In this document: one piece after another, positions 43,440 through 52,911 of the stretch
Layout: the number at the start of each line of letters is the position of its first letter
How positions within the stretch are numbered: position 1 is the first letter of the stretch
Source of the DNA: Caldilineaceae bacterium
Lineage (GTDB): Bacteria; Chloroflexota; Anaerolineae; Caldilineales; Caldilineaceae
Length of the DNA stretch: 64,000 nt
Direction: 5' to 3'
NCBI GenBank assembly: GCA_026708085.1
Contig: JAPOVP010000087.1
Span: forward strand, 1 to 64,000
Translations under genes and position numbers: made by a program
The notes under the pieces: generated by a model
What the model was told of the DNA's origin: nothing
Databases searched by the model: none
What the model saw: only the letters and a program-made list of their open reading frames with translations

Positions 43440-44792
43440 ATGAGAAGGCTAATTAAACCCTTAGTACGTGGGACACTGGCATTCATGTTTGCCGGTTCCG
43501 CAACCATTTCAAGTATCCAGTATGCAGCTGCCAATGAGGTGCATGTCGTCCAACCGGGCGAGACATTGAGCGAAATCGCAAAGCAGTATGGGACGACAGT
43601 AGCGAGCCTGAGACGGCTCAACAGCCTTCAGGACGCTAATTTCGTCTGGTATGGTCAACGTCTTGTAGTTGACCAAGGCGGATCAGTTTTCGCTGAGCCG
43701 CAGAGTGCGGGGGGATACCAGTTGTACAGGGTGAAGGCAGGCGACTCCCTTACCAAACTGGCCCGCCGCCACGGTCTCAGCGTGACACAGCTGGCGCAGA
43801 TAAACGGCATTTCGCCTTTGCGCTGGTTGTACAGCGGCCAGCAGTTGCGGTTGCCGATTTCGACGACTTCCGTGCAGTCCGCTCAGTCGGCCGCCCCTGT
43901 TGACTTTCAGCGCTACACAGTCCGGCCAGGTGACACCCTAACCCGACTTGCCAGACAGCACGGAATAAGCTTGACGAGGCTCATGTCCGTCAATGGCCTG
44001 TCGCTAGCACGGTGGCTCTATGTGGGCCAAGTTCTGCTCGTGCCCGCCGGACTTGAGCCTGCACTGCAACCAGTTCCTCCTGTACCTGCTCTAGAGCCTG
44101 CGCCACAGGCGCCAGCACTGCAGCCAGCTCCGCCTATTTCGGCGATGGTACCAGGACAGTCACTTGGCGCAGTTCATACGGTGCAGGCCGGCCAATCCCT
44201 TAAGGACATTGCAGACCAGTACGGTGTCAACCACGCCGCAATAGCAAAGTTGAATAACTTGGCAAATAACAGTATTCTAGGGGCGGGTCAGGCCTTGCGG
44301 ATTCCGTCGGAGAGCGCACTTGAACTCCTGGCAGGAATGGAACATCGACTTGACCAGTCCCGATATCCTACGTCGACTGAACGGTGGGTTGAAGTTGACC
44401 TGAGCGAACAGTTGGCTGTCGCCTATGAAGGCACGACGCCGGTCAAGGCGTTCGTCGTCTCAACCGGCGTAGGGAATACACCGACGGTCCAAGGGACGTT
44501 TCGCATTTGGGCCAAGATCGCAATGCAGGATATGCGGGGCGGGAGTCGAGCCGCAGGCACCTACTATCATCTTAGAGACGTTAAGAATGTACAGTACTTT
44601 CACAGGAGCTACGGCTTCCATGGCACGTACTGGCATGACAACTTCGGTTCGCCCATGAGCCGCGGCTGCATCAATATGACAAATGAGGATGCCAAGTGGC
44701 TCTTCGATTGGACGTCTCCTGCAGTCTACGACGATGACTGGTTGTTCAGCAACAACGCCAACCCCGGCACACTGATCATGGTTCATGAATAA
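43440..44792 (+). CDS. LysM-repeat L,D-transpeptidase (YkuD)
   Basis: A 450-residue exported cell-wall enzyme. After a signal peptide (about 1-30, ending AAAN) come LysM repeats at about 33-78, 95-140, 160-205 and 240-285, with a Pro/Ala linker before the fourth. The C-terminal YkuD domain has HGTYWHDNFGSPMSRGCIN with catalytic Cys410. It cross-links peptidoglycan or attaches to it. The ATG at 43440 follows AGGTGGGG closely; the frame is open from 43344. It overlaps the next gene by 8 bases. The strong terminator at 43223-43251 is upstream. Confidence 0.9.
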   Translation: MRRLIKPLVRGTLAFMFAGSATISSIQYAAANEVHVVQPGETLSEIAKQYGTTVASLRRLNSLQDANFVWYGQRLVVDQGGSVFAEPQSAGGYQLYRVKAGDSLTKLARRHGLSVTQLAQINGISPLRWLYSGQQLRLPISTTSVQSAQSAAPVDFQRYTVRPGDTLTRLARQHGISLTRLMSVNGLSLARWLYVGQVLLVPAGLEPALQPVPPVPALEPAPQAPALQPAPPISAMVPGQSLGAVHTVQAGQSLKDIADQYGVNHAAIAKLNNLANNSILGAGQALRIPSESALELLAGMEHRLDQSRYPTSTERWVEVDLSEQLAVAYEGTTPVKAFVVSTGVGNTPTVQGTFRIWAKIAMQDMRGGSRAAGTYYHLRDVKNVQYFHRSYGFHGTYWHDNFGSPMSRGCINMTNEDAKWLFDWTSPAVYDDDWLFSNNANPGTLIMVHE

Positions 44793-45582
44793 TATCCGGG
44801 TTACCCACATGTACCGCCACTGGAGTCTGAACGCGATGGCAAGAAAGATCTGTGTGTCAATTGCGATGGCCCTGTTCTTTGGACTGTTGACCAACGGATG
44901 GGGCCATCCGAATACGGCTAGCGCTGCGGAAAAGCAGGTTCCTATTCCCCAGATACCCGCCACCGAGGGAACGCAGGCAGGTCTGGACCTATTGCCGCCA
45001 CTACCCTTCATTGGGGCGACTTTGGACCTTCCAAGCGTAAGGCAGGAACAGGAGGCGTTACTTGACGCTGCGACTCAGACTCCGATTGTGGATGAAACGG
45101 AATATGCGGTCTCCTGGACCGGAATCACGCAACTCCATCTGGATGTCAGCCGGGCTCGAATCGAGGGCGAGAAGTGGATTGAAGTAAGTCTGAGTGACCA
45201 GACGCTGTACGCCTGGGAAGGCGGGCAGCTGGCAAATGAGTTCCTTATATCGTCAGGAATCCCAGCGTATCCCACCAAAACAGGCGTGTTTCGCATGTGG
45301 GCTCGAACGCCTTCACAGACGATGTCCGGCGGCGACCCCGATGCAGGCACTTACTATAATCTGCCGAATGTGCAGTGGGTGCAGTACTTTTACGGAGAGT
45401 TCGCACTTCACGGGACGTACTGGCACGACAATTTCGGCACGCCCATGAGCCATGGCTGTGTCAATCTGACGATCGAGGATGCTGAGTGGCTGTTCAACTG
45501 GACATTCCCGGAATGGGACGGCTCGGGGGGATGGCTACGTACAACTGAGAGTGATGCCACCCTGGTGTGGGTGCACAAATAA
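44785..45582 (+). CDS. L,D-transpeptidase (YkuD), no LysM
   Basis: A 265-residue exported enzyme related to its neighbour. The signal-like segment follows MARKICVSIAMALFFGLL (about residues 18-35). The YkuD domain ends in HGTYWHDNFGTPMSHGCVN with Cys225. The ATG at 44785 overlaps the preceding gene; ATGs at 44809 and 44836 are alternatives, and none has a clear Shine-Dalgarno, suggesting coupled translation. The YkuD part is very close to that of the gene before it, so the pair probably arose by duplication. Its stop overlaps the DUF3105 start. Confidence 0.88.
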   Translation: MNNIRVTHMYRHWSLNAMARKICVSIAMALFFGLLTNGWGHPNTASAAEKQVPIPQIPATEGTQAGLDLLPPLPFIGATLDLPSVRQEQEALLDAATQTPIVDETEYAVSWTGITQLHLDVSRARIEGEKWIEVSLSDQTLYAWEGGQLANEFLISSGIPAYPTKTGVFRMWARTPSQTMSGGDPDAGTYYNLPNVQWVQYFYGEFALHGTYWHDNFGTPMSHGCVNLTIEDAEWLFNWTFPEWDGSGGWLRTTESDATLVWVHK

Positions 45583-46265
45583 TGGCAACGAGGTCGAGAC
45601 CAAGAAAGAAGAGCCGGGCAAAGGGCGGCCGGCATTCGGAGAGGGACGTAGGGGGCCGCCTGGCGCGGCCTTCTCGTCAGGAGTTGAAGGAGATTGCTGC
45701 CAAGAGAAGGCTGAGGCAGAATCTCTACGTTTATGGAGGCGGCGCGATACTGGTTGCGATTGTGGCGCTGGTCATTTTCTTAAACATTCGCAATAGCGCG
45801 CCAGTTGGCGGCGAGGAGTCATTTGCCTCACAGGGCAATACGCATATTCAGCAGGGCAGCGCCTCTCCCATCGAATACAACACCACGCCGCCCACCTCCG
45901 GTCCGCACTATCCGGGACTGGCACCGTGGGACATCTATGATGAACCGATCCGCTATGAGCAGGTCGTGCACAACATGGAGGATGGGGGCGTCATCGTTTA
46001 CTACCAGTGTGAGGACGGATGCCCGGAGTTGCGCGAGCAGCTAGCGGGGGTGGTACAGCCGTATCTCAACAGCGGACGACACGTCCTGATGATGCCCAAT
46101 GACCCCAATTGGACTGGGTTTGGGTCGCAGTCCGCTCACAGGGATATGGAGGCGCGTATCGCGCTGACGGCGTGGCAGAGGCTGGACAAGTTTGACGAGT
46201 TTGACGCGGGCCGTATTCGAGCCTTCATCGACAGGTACGAGGGAATCGACCACCACGTTAGATAG
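45582..46265 (+). CDS. DUF3105 membrane-anchored protein
   Basis: A 227-residue protein. A very basic N-terminus (MATRSRPRKKSRAKGGR) is followed by a transmembrane segment at about 53-72. The outer domain has EYNTTPPTSGPHYPG, VHNMEDGGVIVYYQCEDGC and LMMPNDPN, the DUF3105 pattern with conserved His residues. The start is the ATG in TAATG at the end of the transpeptidase gene; the GTG at 45567 is less likely. The function of DUF3105 is unknown. It ends the cell-wall operon and is followed by a strong terminator. Confidence 0.85.
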   Translation: MATRSRPRKKSRAKGGRHSERDVGGRLARPSRQELKEIAAKRRLRQNLYVYGGGAILVAIVALVIFLNIRNSAPVGGEESFASQGNTHIQQGSASPIEYNTTPPTSGPHYPGLAPWDIYDEPIRYEQVVHNMEDGGVIVYYQCEDGCPELREQLAGVVQPYLNSGRHVLMMPNDPNWTGFGSQSAHRDMEARIALTAWQRLDKFDEFDAGRIRAFIDRYEGIDHHVR

Positions 46266-46305
46266 GCAGCGCCTCAGATTCGTGAGGCCCTTTAGTACAG
46301 GCAAA

Positions 46306-46339
46306 GGCCCACAGCATGAGCTGTGGGCCAGTTTTTTTT
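46306..46339 (+). terminator. Strong bidirectional terminator after DUF3105
   Basis: GGCCCACAGC and GCTGTGGGCC form a perfect 10-bp stem with an ATGA loop and a run of eight T after AG. It lies between this gene and the convergent deformylase gene. Confidence 0.92.
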
Positions 46340-46358
46340 GTCGATTGTAGCCAAGCAG

Positions 46359-46907
46359 TCAGTCCTGCTGAATCGCCTCTTCCACCGGCACCAATTCCAC
46401 TTCGCCGTCCTCCAACTCGACGACTTTGTAGACTTGCTCTGCTCTGTCGGTCATCAACACGCCGCCCAGGTGGTCGATTTCATGCTGGAAGATGCGCGCC
46501 AGCCAGTCGTAGGCCTTGATTCGCTGTGACTTACCATGTCGATCCTGTGCTTTGACGAGGACGTAAGTTGCCCGGTCCACGTCTGCAGCCAGGCCGGGCA
46601 GACTTAAGCAGCCTTCCTGACCGATCTCGGAACCCTTTGCCTTGACTATTTCCGGATTGATCATTTCATAGCGCTGCATTGTCTCTTCGGGGCGTTCGGT
46701 ATCCTCCGGATACTCGATCACGAAGATGCGCCGGTCCAGCCCAACTTGCGGTGCCGCCAAACCAACTCCCTTGCCTTCACGCATGGTCTCAACCATGTTG
46801 TCCAGAAGTTGATGGAGTCGTTTGTCGAAGGACCGCACGCGTTGCGCAGGCCGTCGAAGAATCTCCTCGTCGTCCTCCCAGATCGTAACAATCCCAAGTT
46901 TGGCCAT
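46359..46907 (-). CDS. def: Peptide deformylase
   Basis: A 182-residue metalloenzyme that removes the formyl group from new proteins. The three motifs are GVGLAAPQVG (47-56), EGCLSLPG with Cys100 and HEIDH with His142, Glu143 and His146. The residue after DHL is Gly instead of the usual Asp or Asn (DHLGGVL). The acidic C-terminal end is slightly long. The ATG at 46907 has no obvious strong Shine-Dalgarno. The neighbouring fmt gene is not in the window. Confidence 0.95.
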   Translation of the reverse strand: MAKLGIVTIWEDDEEILRRPAQRVRSFDKRLHQLLDNMVETMREGKGVGLAAPQVGLDRRIFVIEYPEDTERPEETMQRYEMINPEIVKAKGSEIGQEGCLSLPGLAADVDRATYVLVKAQDRHGKSQRIKAYDWLARIFQHEIDHLGGVLMTDRAEQVYKVVELEDGEVELVPVEEAIQQD

Positions 46908-47001
46908 GCCAGGACAGTGGTTTGTGTTCTGTAAGGTTGTAGTTTTTCAGGACGGTCAAGCAGGGAACTCAGGTCGTCGTATTGCAGAGACGGTTAGTCG
47001 A

Positions 47002-47029
47002 CCGCGTGCAGAGGGGACATCGCACGCGG
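47002..47029 (-). other. Hairpin downstream of the PaaI-type thioesterase gene
   Basis: CCGCGTGC and GCACGCGG pair over a 12-base loop, with GAC/GTC extending it past a bulge. There is no U-tract. It lies between the thioesterase stop and the deformylase start on the minus strand. Confidence 0.45.
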
Positions 47030-47066
47030 GTCTGTTGCGGAAGTAATGTGCCGGCTCTTGCGACAT

Positions 47067-47486
47067 TCAGGGCCGCTGGATGATCAACATCGTCAGACGA
47101 CTGATATTGACCAGGCGACCGCCCTCATCCTCGATGCGGATTTCCCACACGTGTGTGCGCCGTCCGATGTGAATCGGTCGCACGGTGCCAGTAACGTCCC
47201 CTTCTGTGACGGTACGCAGATGGTTGCCGTTGATGTCGAGGCCCACCGCAGTCAGGGAACTCTGGTCGATCATCGCGTTTGACGCCACACTCCCCATCGT
47301 CTCGGCCAGTGCGATCGATGCGCCGCCGTGCAGCAGGCCATAGGGCTGATGGGTGCGACTGTCCACCGGCATACGGGCACGCATAAAGTCAGCGCCAACC
47401 TCGGTGAACTCAATACCGAGGTTGGCGGCCAACGTTCGCTCGCTCATCCGGTTGATGGCAGCGACGGTCATTTCAGGATTGAACAT
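47067..47486 (-). CDS. PaaI/YdiI-family thioesterase
   Basis: A 139-residue hotdog enzyme that probably hydrolyses aromatic or other CoA esters. The catalytic loop is YGLLHGGASIALAETMGSVA (about 49-68), followed by GLDINGNHLRTVTEG and GRRTHVWEIRIEDE. The start is the ATG at 47486, because the longer frame overlaps the glycosidase gene. It lies 23 bases after that gene on the same strand. The substrate is not evident. Confidence 0.85.
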   Translation of the reverse strand: MFNPEMTVAAINRMSERTLAANLGIEFTEVGADFMRARMPVDSRTHQPYGLLHGGASIALAETMGSVASNAMIDQSSLTAVGLDINGNHLRTVTEGDVTGTVRPIHIGRRTHVWEIRIEDEGGRLVNISRLTMLIIQRP

Positions 47487-47509
47487 CGTCCGATGCCGGC
47501 TTCCCCTAC

Positions 47510-49624
47510 TTACTTCGCCATGTTGCGCAGGGCATGGAATATGGGCAAGGGACTCCAGTCGTTGCGGACGATACCCCACTGGGCCTTTTCGGTTCCGTCG
47601 GCGACTACGCGGAAGTTCAGGTTCCAGAGGAAGGCAGGACCGACCCAGCCCCAGTTGCGCATCATCTGGAAGGCTTCGACCGTCCAGCGGGCCTGCTCGT
47701 CGAAGTCGTTGTCATTGGCATAGCCGTAGCGGGGGTCGAAGGCACCACCGGCGGCCCAGCCGAACTCCGTCGGCCAGATTGGGATATTGCCGGCTCCGTA
47801 GCGCAGTGCCAAGTTGCGATAGCCTTCCATCGTGCTGCGGAAACTCCACGAGTGGTGCGGGTTGTCGCATGCGCCGTTGAAGTGCTGGTTACCGGTCTGT
47901 TGTATGGCTTCACATGCGCTCTGCCAAACTGCGTTAGGCGGTACGTTGTAGCCGCTGGGATGTGCGCCGAAGCCGTCAACGTAGTTAGCCAGGCCCTGCT
48001 GCAGCATGGCCTCGAAGTAGCGGAAGTCATCCATAGCGAGAGAGCCGTTGTCTCCGGCAGGGGTCAGTGCGCCGCTGATCACATACATGGACGGGCAAGC
48101 GGCCTTGATGGCCCCGTAGGAGGGACGCAGGAGCGCCATGTACTCGCTGGGATTGATCGGGCGGTTGCCCCACTCATAGTGCAGATTCTGTTCGTTCCAG
48201 ACCTCGATGGCTTTGACGGAGGAGCCGCAGTACTCTCCTGCAAGCCGTCCCAGGAACCTGGCGAAGGTCTGGGGATCGGCGGGCGGGCCGCCGACGGTGC
48301 CATCGTAGCCGGACTCGCGGGACCAGTTGGGAGCGTTGACTACGCTGAACAGCAGATTAAGTCCGCGCGAGTTGGCTGCGTTCACGAGCGGCCAGATATC
48401 ACCAAAGCCGTACTGACCCTGGTTGGACTCGAAGACCTTCCATTCGATCTGCTGCTTCACCCAGCCGAAGCCCAGCTCGCGGGTCTTGTCCATGGCGATG
48501 CCTTCCTGGCCGTTGTGAATCATGTGCGCCTGGACGCCGTAGCCGAAGCCTATGCCAGGCAGCCTGGTTGAAGGCGCCGAGGGAGCCGGCGCTGCAGCCG
48601 GAGGAGCCGCTTCGGGCCGGGGCGGGATTTCGGACTCGGTGAATTTCTTCACGCCGACAAGGGATCCGACTAGCTCGGTGAGGTCGCGGTAGATCCAGGC
48701 AGCTTCACTGACTCCCTCCACTTCGACCTGGAACCAGTCTTCATTGGGGCCGATACCGGTAATTTTAACCTGTGTGCCGGCGGTCAGCACGCTCAGGATC
48801 GGGTATTCGGTGCCGGGTCCGGCGCGAACGTTCAGATGGGTCGGCTGGCTGATTGCGAACGGGCCTCCCGTAGCGGGCGGCTGCGGGGCAGGCTGCGGCT
48901 GGGGTTGCTGGGTTCCCGTGCCACTTCCGGACGGTGGCGCGCTCGACCCGCCCTGTGGAATCCAAATCCTCGTGCCCCAGAAGAGGGCGTTTGCATTGGC
49001 CATGCTATTTGCCCGCATGATCGCGGAAATTGTGGTGCCGTTGTTGAAAGCTATTCGGCTGAGCGTATCGCCAAGTTGCACTTCGTACCAGAAACCTCCT
49101 CCGCTGGTTGGCGTGCCTGTGGTCGTGCCTCCACCGCCTCCGCCGCTTGTGCCTGAACCGGGAATACACAGCTGCTGGCCAATGTAAACGTAAGAGGTCA
49201 CGGAAACTCCGTTGACCTGGGCCAGGTTCTGTATCGATACCCCGTAGTTGACGGCGATGCCGGAGAGCGATTCGCCGGCAACGACGTTATGGGTCCGGGC
49301 GCAGGTGGTTGGCTGTGAAGGGGCTGCTTGCTGTCCTGTGGTAGGAATGCGCAGGCTTTGGCCGACAAAGATCTGATTTGGATTGGCGATGTTGTTGGCA
49401 GTAATCAGGGCCTGGAGTGAAACGCCATAGTTGGCGGCTATACGGGATAGGGTCTCGCCGGCCTGCACGATGTGCGTAGTGTACCCGGTTGTTTGGGGGT
49501 TCACATTGACCTGAAGCGATGCAGCCGTAACCGACTGCGGCAGCAAGGAGAAAAGCAAAACCGTCGCGACCGAAATCAGCCAAATGCGACGGGACGCTCT
49601 CAACTGAGTTATACCTGCACGCAT
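47510..49624 (-). CDS. LysM-SH3 glycoside hydrolase, clan GH-A type
   Basis: A 704-residue exported protein. A signal peptide (about 12-35) is followed by three LysM repeats at about 47-92, 108-153 and 178-222, a Pro/Gln linker, and a bacterial SH3 domain at about 255-315 ([16 protein letters not shown]). After a Pro/Ala linker the catalytic barrel begins near 345, with acid/base Glu478 in VWNEQN and nucleophile Glu620 in [12 protein letters not shown] six bases before the ATG at 49624 decides the start. The barrel resembles GH5/GH39-like enzymes. It may act on wall-linked glycans while bound through LysM. Confidence 0.85.
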   Translation of the reverse strand: MRAGITQLRASRRIWLISVATVLLFSLLPQSVTAASLQVNVNPQTTGYTTHIVQAGETLSRIAANYGVSLQALITANNIANPNQIFVGQSLRIPTTGQQAAPSQPTTCARTHNVVAGESLSGIAVNYGVSIQNLAQVNGVSVTSYVYIGQQLCIPGSGTSGGGGGGTTTGTPTSGGGFWYEVQLGDTLSRIAFNNGTTISAIMRANSMANANALFWGTRIWIPQGGSSAPPSGSGTGTQQPQPQPAPQPPATGGPFAISQPTHLNVRAGPGTEYPILSVLTAGTQVKITGIGPNEDWFQVEVEGVSEAAWIYRDLTELVGSLVGVKKFTESEIPPRPEAAPPAAAPAPSAPSTRLPGIGFGYGVQAHMIHNGQEGIAMDKTRELGFGWVKQQIEWKVFESNQGQYGFGDIWPLVNAANSRGLNLLFSVVNAPNWSRESGYDGTVGGPPADPQTFARFLGRLAGEYCGSSVKAIEVWNEQNLHYEWGNRPINPSEYMALLRPSYGAIKAACPSMYVISGALTPAGDNGSLAMDDFRYFEAMLQQGLANYVDGFGAHPSGYNVPPNAVWQSACEAIQQTGNQHFNGACDNPHHSWSFRSTMEGYRNLALRYGAGNIPIWPTEFGWAAGGAFDPRYGYANDNDFDEQARWTVEAFQMMRNWGWVGPAFLWNLNFRVVADGTEKAQWGIVRNDWSPLPIFHALRNMAK

Positions 49625-49713
49625 ATGTAACTCCTTATTCAAATCCAACTTAAGTCAAGTAGGAAAGATCCTTTGCATCAGACTAATTATTCTGCACCGT
49701 TTCCGCATTGAAG

Positions 49714-51111
49714 TCAAGACGAAATCAGTTCTTCCATCAACGCAATGCCGACGCGAATGCCACGATAGAAGTTCGGTAGGTGTAGCTTTTCATTGGGTGC
49801 GTGGAGATTATCATCCGGGAGACCGAATCCCATGAAAAGGATTGGGATTCCGAGCGACTCCTGTACAACGGTGGCAATCGGTATTGAGCCTCCCTCGCGA
49901 CTGAAGACCGGTTCAACGCCAAAGACCTTGTTGTATGCCCTGGATGCGGCCTGCATTTCGGGCACTTCAAGGGGCACTACCGTGGCAGGTGCGTGCTGGA
50001 GCGTGTTCACGAATACCTCTACCGTCGGCGGCGCGATCTGCTGAAGAAAGCTCTCGATCATGGGCCCAATGGCAGACGATGGCTGGTCGGGAACCAGTCG
50101 ACAGCTGACTTTAGCGTGGGCTTGGCCAGGAATTACGGTCTTGAATCCGTCGCCTATGAAGCCTCCCCACATCCCGTTGATCTCCAGAGTGGGCCGGGCT
50201 CCAATCCTTTCGGTCACTGTGAAGCCCTCTTCGCCCCAGGCCGCGGGCACACCCGTCTCCTGCAAGAGTTCGGCCTCTCCATAGGGGACGAGGGCCAGCG
50301 CGTTACGTTCTTTTTCGGTCAATAGTTGAACATCATCGTAGAAGCCGGGAACAGCGACGCGCCCGGCGCTGTCGTGAAGCTGCGACAGCAGTGAGCACAA
50401 GACTTGATTGGGGTTGTGTACGGCGCCGCCGAACATGCCGCTATGGAGATCCTGGGAGGGACCTTTAACCGTCACCTCACCGGCCCATACGCCGCGCAAA
50501 CCGTAGATGATCATTGGCTGGTCGGGCGATAGTATATGAGTGTCGGAGACGAGACAGACATTTGCGGAGAGTTTTTCGGTTGCTGCGGGCAGATAAGCCG
50601 TCAAGGCCGGACTGCCAACTTCCTCCTCACCTTCGACGAGAAACTTGACGTTAACCGGCAGGGCGCCTGACGTTTGCAGAAGTGCCTCGACCGCGGCGAC
50701 ATGGGCAAACAGCTGTCCCTTGTCATCAGACGCCCCGCGGGCAAACAGATCGTCTCCGCGCAAAGTCGGCTCAAATGGCGGCGAAATCCACATTTCTTCC
50801 GGGTCTACGGGCTGAACGTCGTAGTGGCCGTAGACCAGGACTGTCGGGGCGTCGTCTCCTGCGTGCAACCAGTCAGCATAGACAATGGGATGGCCGGCGG
50901 TGGGGATAATCTCCACGTTTTGCAGACCGACGGACGTCATTTTGCGGGCCAGCCAACCCGCAGCCCGCTCCACATCGGCCTTGTGCTGCGGCAGGGTGCT
51001 GACACTTGGAATCCGCAGCCAGTCGCTCAGTTCGTCCAGCTGGCCCGTTTGGGCATCGCGCAGGTAGGTTTCGAGTCTCGAGTCGAATATGGCATTTCCA
51101 TTCCGGTTCAT
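49714..51111 (-). CDS. M20 family metallopeptidase (dipeptidase type)
   Basis: A 465-residue zinc peptidase. The metal-site motifs are YGHYDVQPVDP, ARGASDDKGQ, VEGEEEVGS and NLHAPNE. The HSGMFGG strings mark the dimerisation/substrate region of CNDP-like dipeptidases, for example carnosinase-like enzymes. It cleaves dipeptides or removes N-terminal residues in the cytosol. The chosen ATG at 51111 is the first and fits the family length. It lies downstream of the Rieske gene on the same strand, about 100 bases apart. Confidence 0.9.
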   Translation of the reverse strand: MNRNGNAIFDSRLETYLRDAQTGQLDELSDWLRIPSVSTLPQHKADVERAAGWLARKMTSVGLQNVEIIPTAGHPIVYADWLHAGDDAPTVLVYGHYDVQPVDPEEMWISPPFEPTLRGDDLFARGASDDKGQLFAHVAAVEALLQTSGALPVNVKFLVEGEEEVGSPALTAYLPAATEKLSANVCLVSDTHILSPDQPMIIYGLRGVWAGEVTVKGPSQDLHSGMFGGAVHNPNQVLCSLLSQLHDSAGRVAVPGFYDDVQLLTEKERNALALVPYGEAELLQETGVPAAWGEEGFTVTERIGARPTLEINGMWGGFIGDGFKTVIPGQAHAKVSCRLVPDQPSSAIGPMIESFLQQIAPPTVEVFVNTLQHAPATVVPLEVPEMQAASRAYNKVFGVEPVFSREGGSIPIATVVQESLGIPILFMGFGLPDDNLHAPNEKLHLPNFYRGIRVGIALMEELISS

Positions 51112-51213
51112 GGGGAGGGGTCTCCAGTAGCTCTTGGAGAGCCGTTTTGACGCTCCATAGATTGTCGTGCGTTGCTTGCTTTGCGATGTCGGGAAGCGGG
51201 CCCGGAGTTTCTG

Positions 51214-51648
51214 TCAACCTGGAAGTTCGACGACGACGTACTCCTGGTCAACAGAGACCTCGAAAGTTTCCGCGGTGTAAGGGCCCGGTTGATATGTTGA
51301 AGGGATATTGTCTGCGGTTGCAACTTCCACTTCGTAGCGGCGTGTGCGAACGGAGGCAGGATCCACCCAGGACTGGCCGGTGGTCACGTCGTATTCCCAG
51401 CCGTGCCAGGGGCAGCGCAGAATCTCGCCCCGTCTCTCGTACCTGTATTCGCCTCCCGGCTTGTCGGCCATCACGAAACCGGTGAGCCTGCCTTCACAGA
51501 GGGGGCCGCCCTGATGCGGGCAGATATTGCGGAGGGCGTAGAACTCACCCTTGATGTTGAAGACGCCGATGGAGCGTCCACCGACTTCGATGATCTTACG
51601 TTCTCCCGGCGGAATCTCATCTACAGTTGCGACAACGTGTTTTGCCAT
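51214..51648 (-). CDS. Rieske 2Fe-2S protein
   Basis: A 144-residue single-domain Rieske protein. The cluster ligands are in CPHQGGPLCEG (Cys43, His45) and CPWHGWEYD (Cys79, His82). The rest is the usual beta-sandwich with a C-terminal extension of about 30 residues. It looks like the electron-transfer or oxygenase-associated type, not a cytochrome bc1 subunit, as there is no membrane anchor. No oxygenase large subunit with a mononuclear-iron motif follows. It lies 9 bases from the first amidohydrolase gene. Confidence 0.88.
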   Translation of the reverse strand: MAKHVVATVDEIPPGERKIIEVGGRSIGVFNIKGEFYALRNICPHQGGPLCEGRLTGFVMADKPGGEYRYERRGEILRCPWHGWEYDVTTGQSWVDPASVRTRRYEVEVATADNIPSTYQPGPYTAETFEVSVDQEYVVVELPG

Positions 51649-51657
51649 TTCTCTTTT

Positions 51658-52833
51658 CTACAGCTTGTATAGTGCGCGGGCGTTTTCGGCCATGAATTTC
51701 CGCCGCCGCTCTTTGTCCAGCGGGACGGGAAAGGCCCGATCGGGGGCGTCAAAGTCCCAGTGTGGGTAGTCGGTAGCGAAGAGCAGACGATCGTCCATGT
51801 CCATCTGGCCGAGCAGCTGGCGGAACTGCTCGGGTTTGAACGGCTCCTCCATGGGTTGCGTGCTGGCCCAGAAGTGGCGGCGGAAGAGGTCGGAAGGCAG
51901 TTCTGTCACGTGGGGCACTTCGCTGCCCAGTTTGCGCCATGAGCTGTCCATTCGCCACAGGAGCGGAGGAATCCAGGCGAAACCGCCTTCGATCAACACG
52001 AATTTGAGTGTGGGGAACTCCTTGAAGACACCCTCGAAGATCAGGCTGATTATCTGGGACTGGAAGGTCTGGGGCATGCCGCCGTGGTCTTCGATGTAGT
52101 GATTTGGGTAGCCTGAGCCTGTGATAGGAACGCCGCCGGCGCCACCGAAATGAATGGCGATGGGCACGTCATGGCGACTGGCAGCCTCATACATGGGCCA
52201 GTATTTGCGCCGGCCGAGGGGTTCCTTTGTGCGGGCGATAAGCAGTACGTGGACAAACCCCGGATGGCCGCCCCACTTGTCGATTTCAGCGGCGGACAGG
52301 TGGCCGTCTTCCCAAGGGACAATGATCGAGGCGCGCAGGCGGGGCTCAGGCTCCAGCCATTCAGCCAACTGCCACTCGTTGGTTGCGCGGGCGAAAGCGG
52401 CACCGAAGGCCAGGTTGCGCTGCTCGCCTGCACCGACCAGCGGATTGAGGACACCGATTTCGATGTTCCACTGGTCCAGGAGCTGTTGTTGCAGCAGAGG
52501 CAGGTTTGAGCCGGGGGGCGTTCCGTCGCCGGGCCATGCGTCGTGGCGAGCTGCGTTGGGCATTGCGCGCGGATAGTGGGAGCCGTCGAATCCGCGCGAG
52601 CCGTACGTCTTGTGATAGTCCCTCCACGGTTCGTCCAGATAGCTGCGCAGCACGTATTTCGTTGGGAAGTAGATATGAATGTCTGTGTCTATGATGGCCG
52701 TGTCCAGGGGAGCACGGTAGCGGGCACCCTGTTGATTGGAGGCTGCGGGATACAGTGCATCATGACCGTTCGCCCGGTCACTCGTTACGGTGCCGCTATC
52801 TACAGTGGCAGTCGAGTCGAATTGAGCAGTCAT
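51658..52833 (-). CDS. Amidohydrolase-2 family protein, DxH type, copy A
   Basis: A 391-residue TIM-barrel protein of the ACMSD-like group. The first metal motif is DTDIHIY, so the usual HxH is DxH. AIHFGG is in the middle, LIEGGFAWIPPLLWRMD near 280 and ATDYPHWDFD near 350 supplies the last Asp. Such proteins act as decarboxylases or hydrolases on ring-derived acids. AGGAG seven bases before the ATG at 52833 sets the start. It has an adjacent paralog (copy B), 78 bases away, and sits beside a Rieske protein and a PhyH oxygenase. Confidence 0.8.
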   Translation of the reverse strand: MTAQFDSTATVDSGTVTSDRANGHDALYPAASNQQGARYRAPLDTAIIDTDIHIYFPTKYVLRSYLDEPWRDYHKTYGSRGFDGSHYPRAMPNAARHDAWPGDGTPPGSNLPLLQQQLLDQWNIEIGVLNPLVGAGEQRNLAFGAAFARATNEWQLAEWLEPEPRLRASIIVPWEDGHLSAAEIDKWGGHPGFVHVLLIARTKEPLGRRKYWPMYEAASRHDVPIAIHFGGAGGVPITGSGYPNHYIEDHGGMPQTFQSQIISLIFEGVFKEFPTLKFVLIEGGFAWIPPLLWRMDSSWRKLGSEVPHVTELPSDLFRRHFWASTQPMEEPFKPEQFRQLLGQMDMDDRLLFATDYPHWDFDAPDRAFPVPLDKERRRKFMAENARALYKL

Positions 52834-52911
52834 GGCCGTTCTCCTATTTTTTCGAAATGGGACGAGCATTCAGTTGCCGGAATTGATCAACGATTCGTCG
52901 CCATGAACTTT

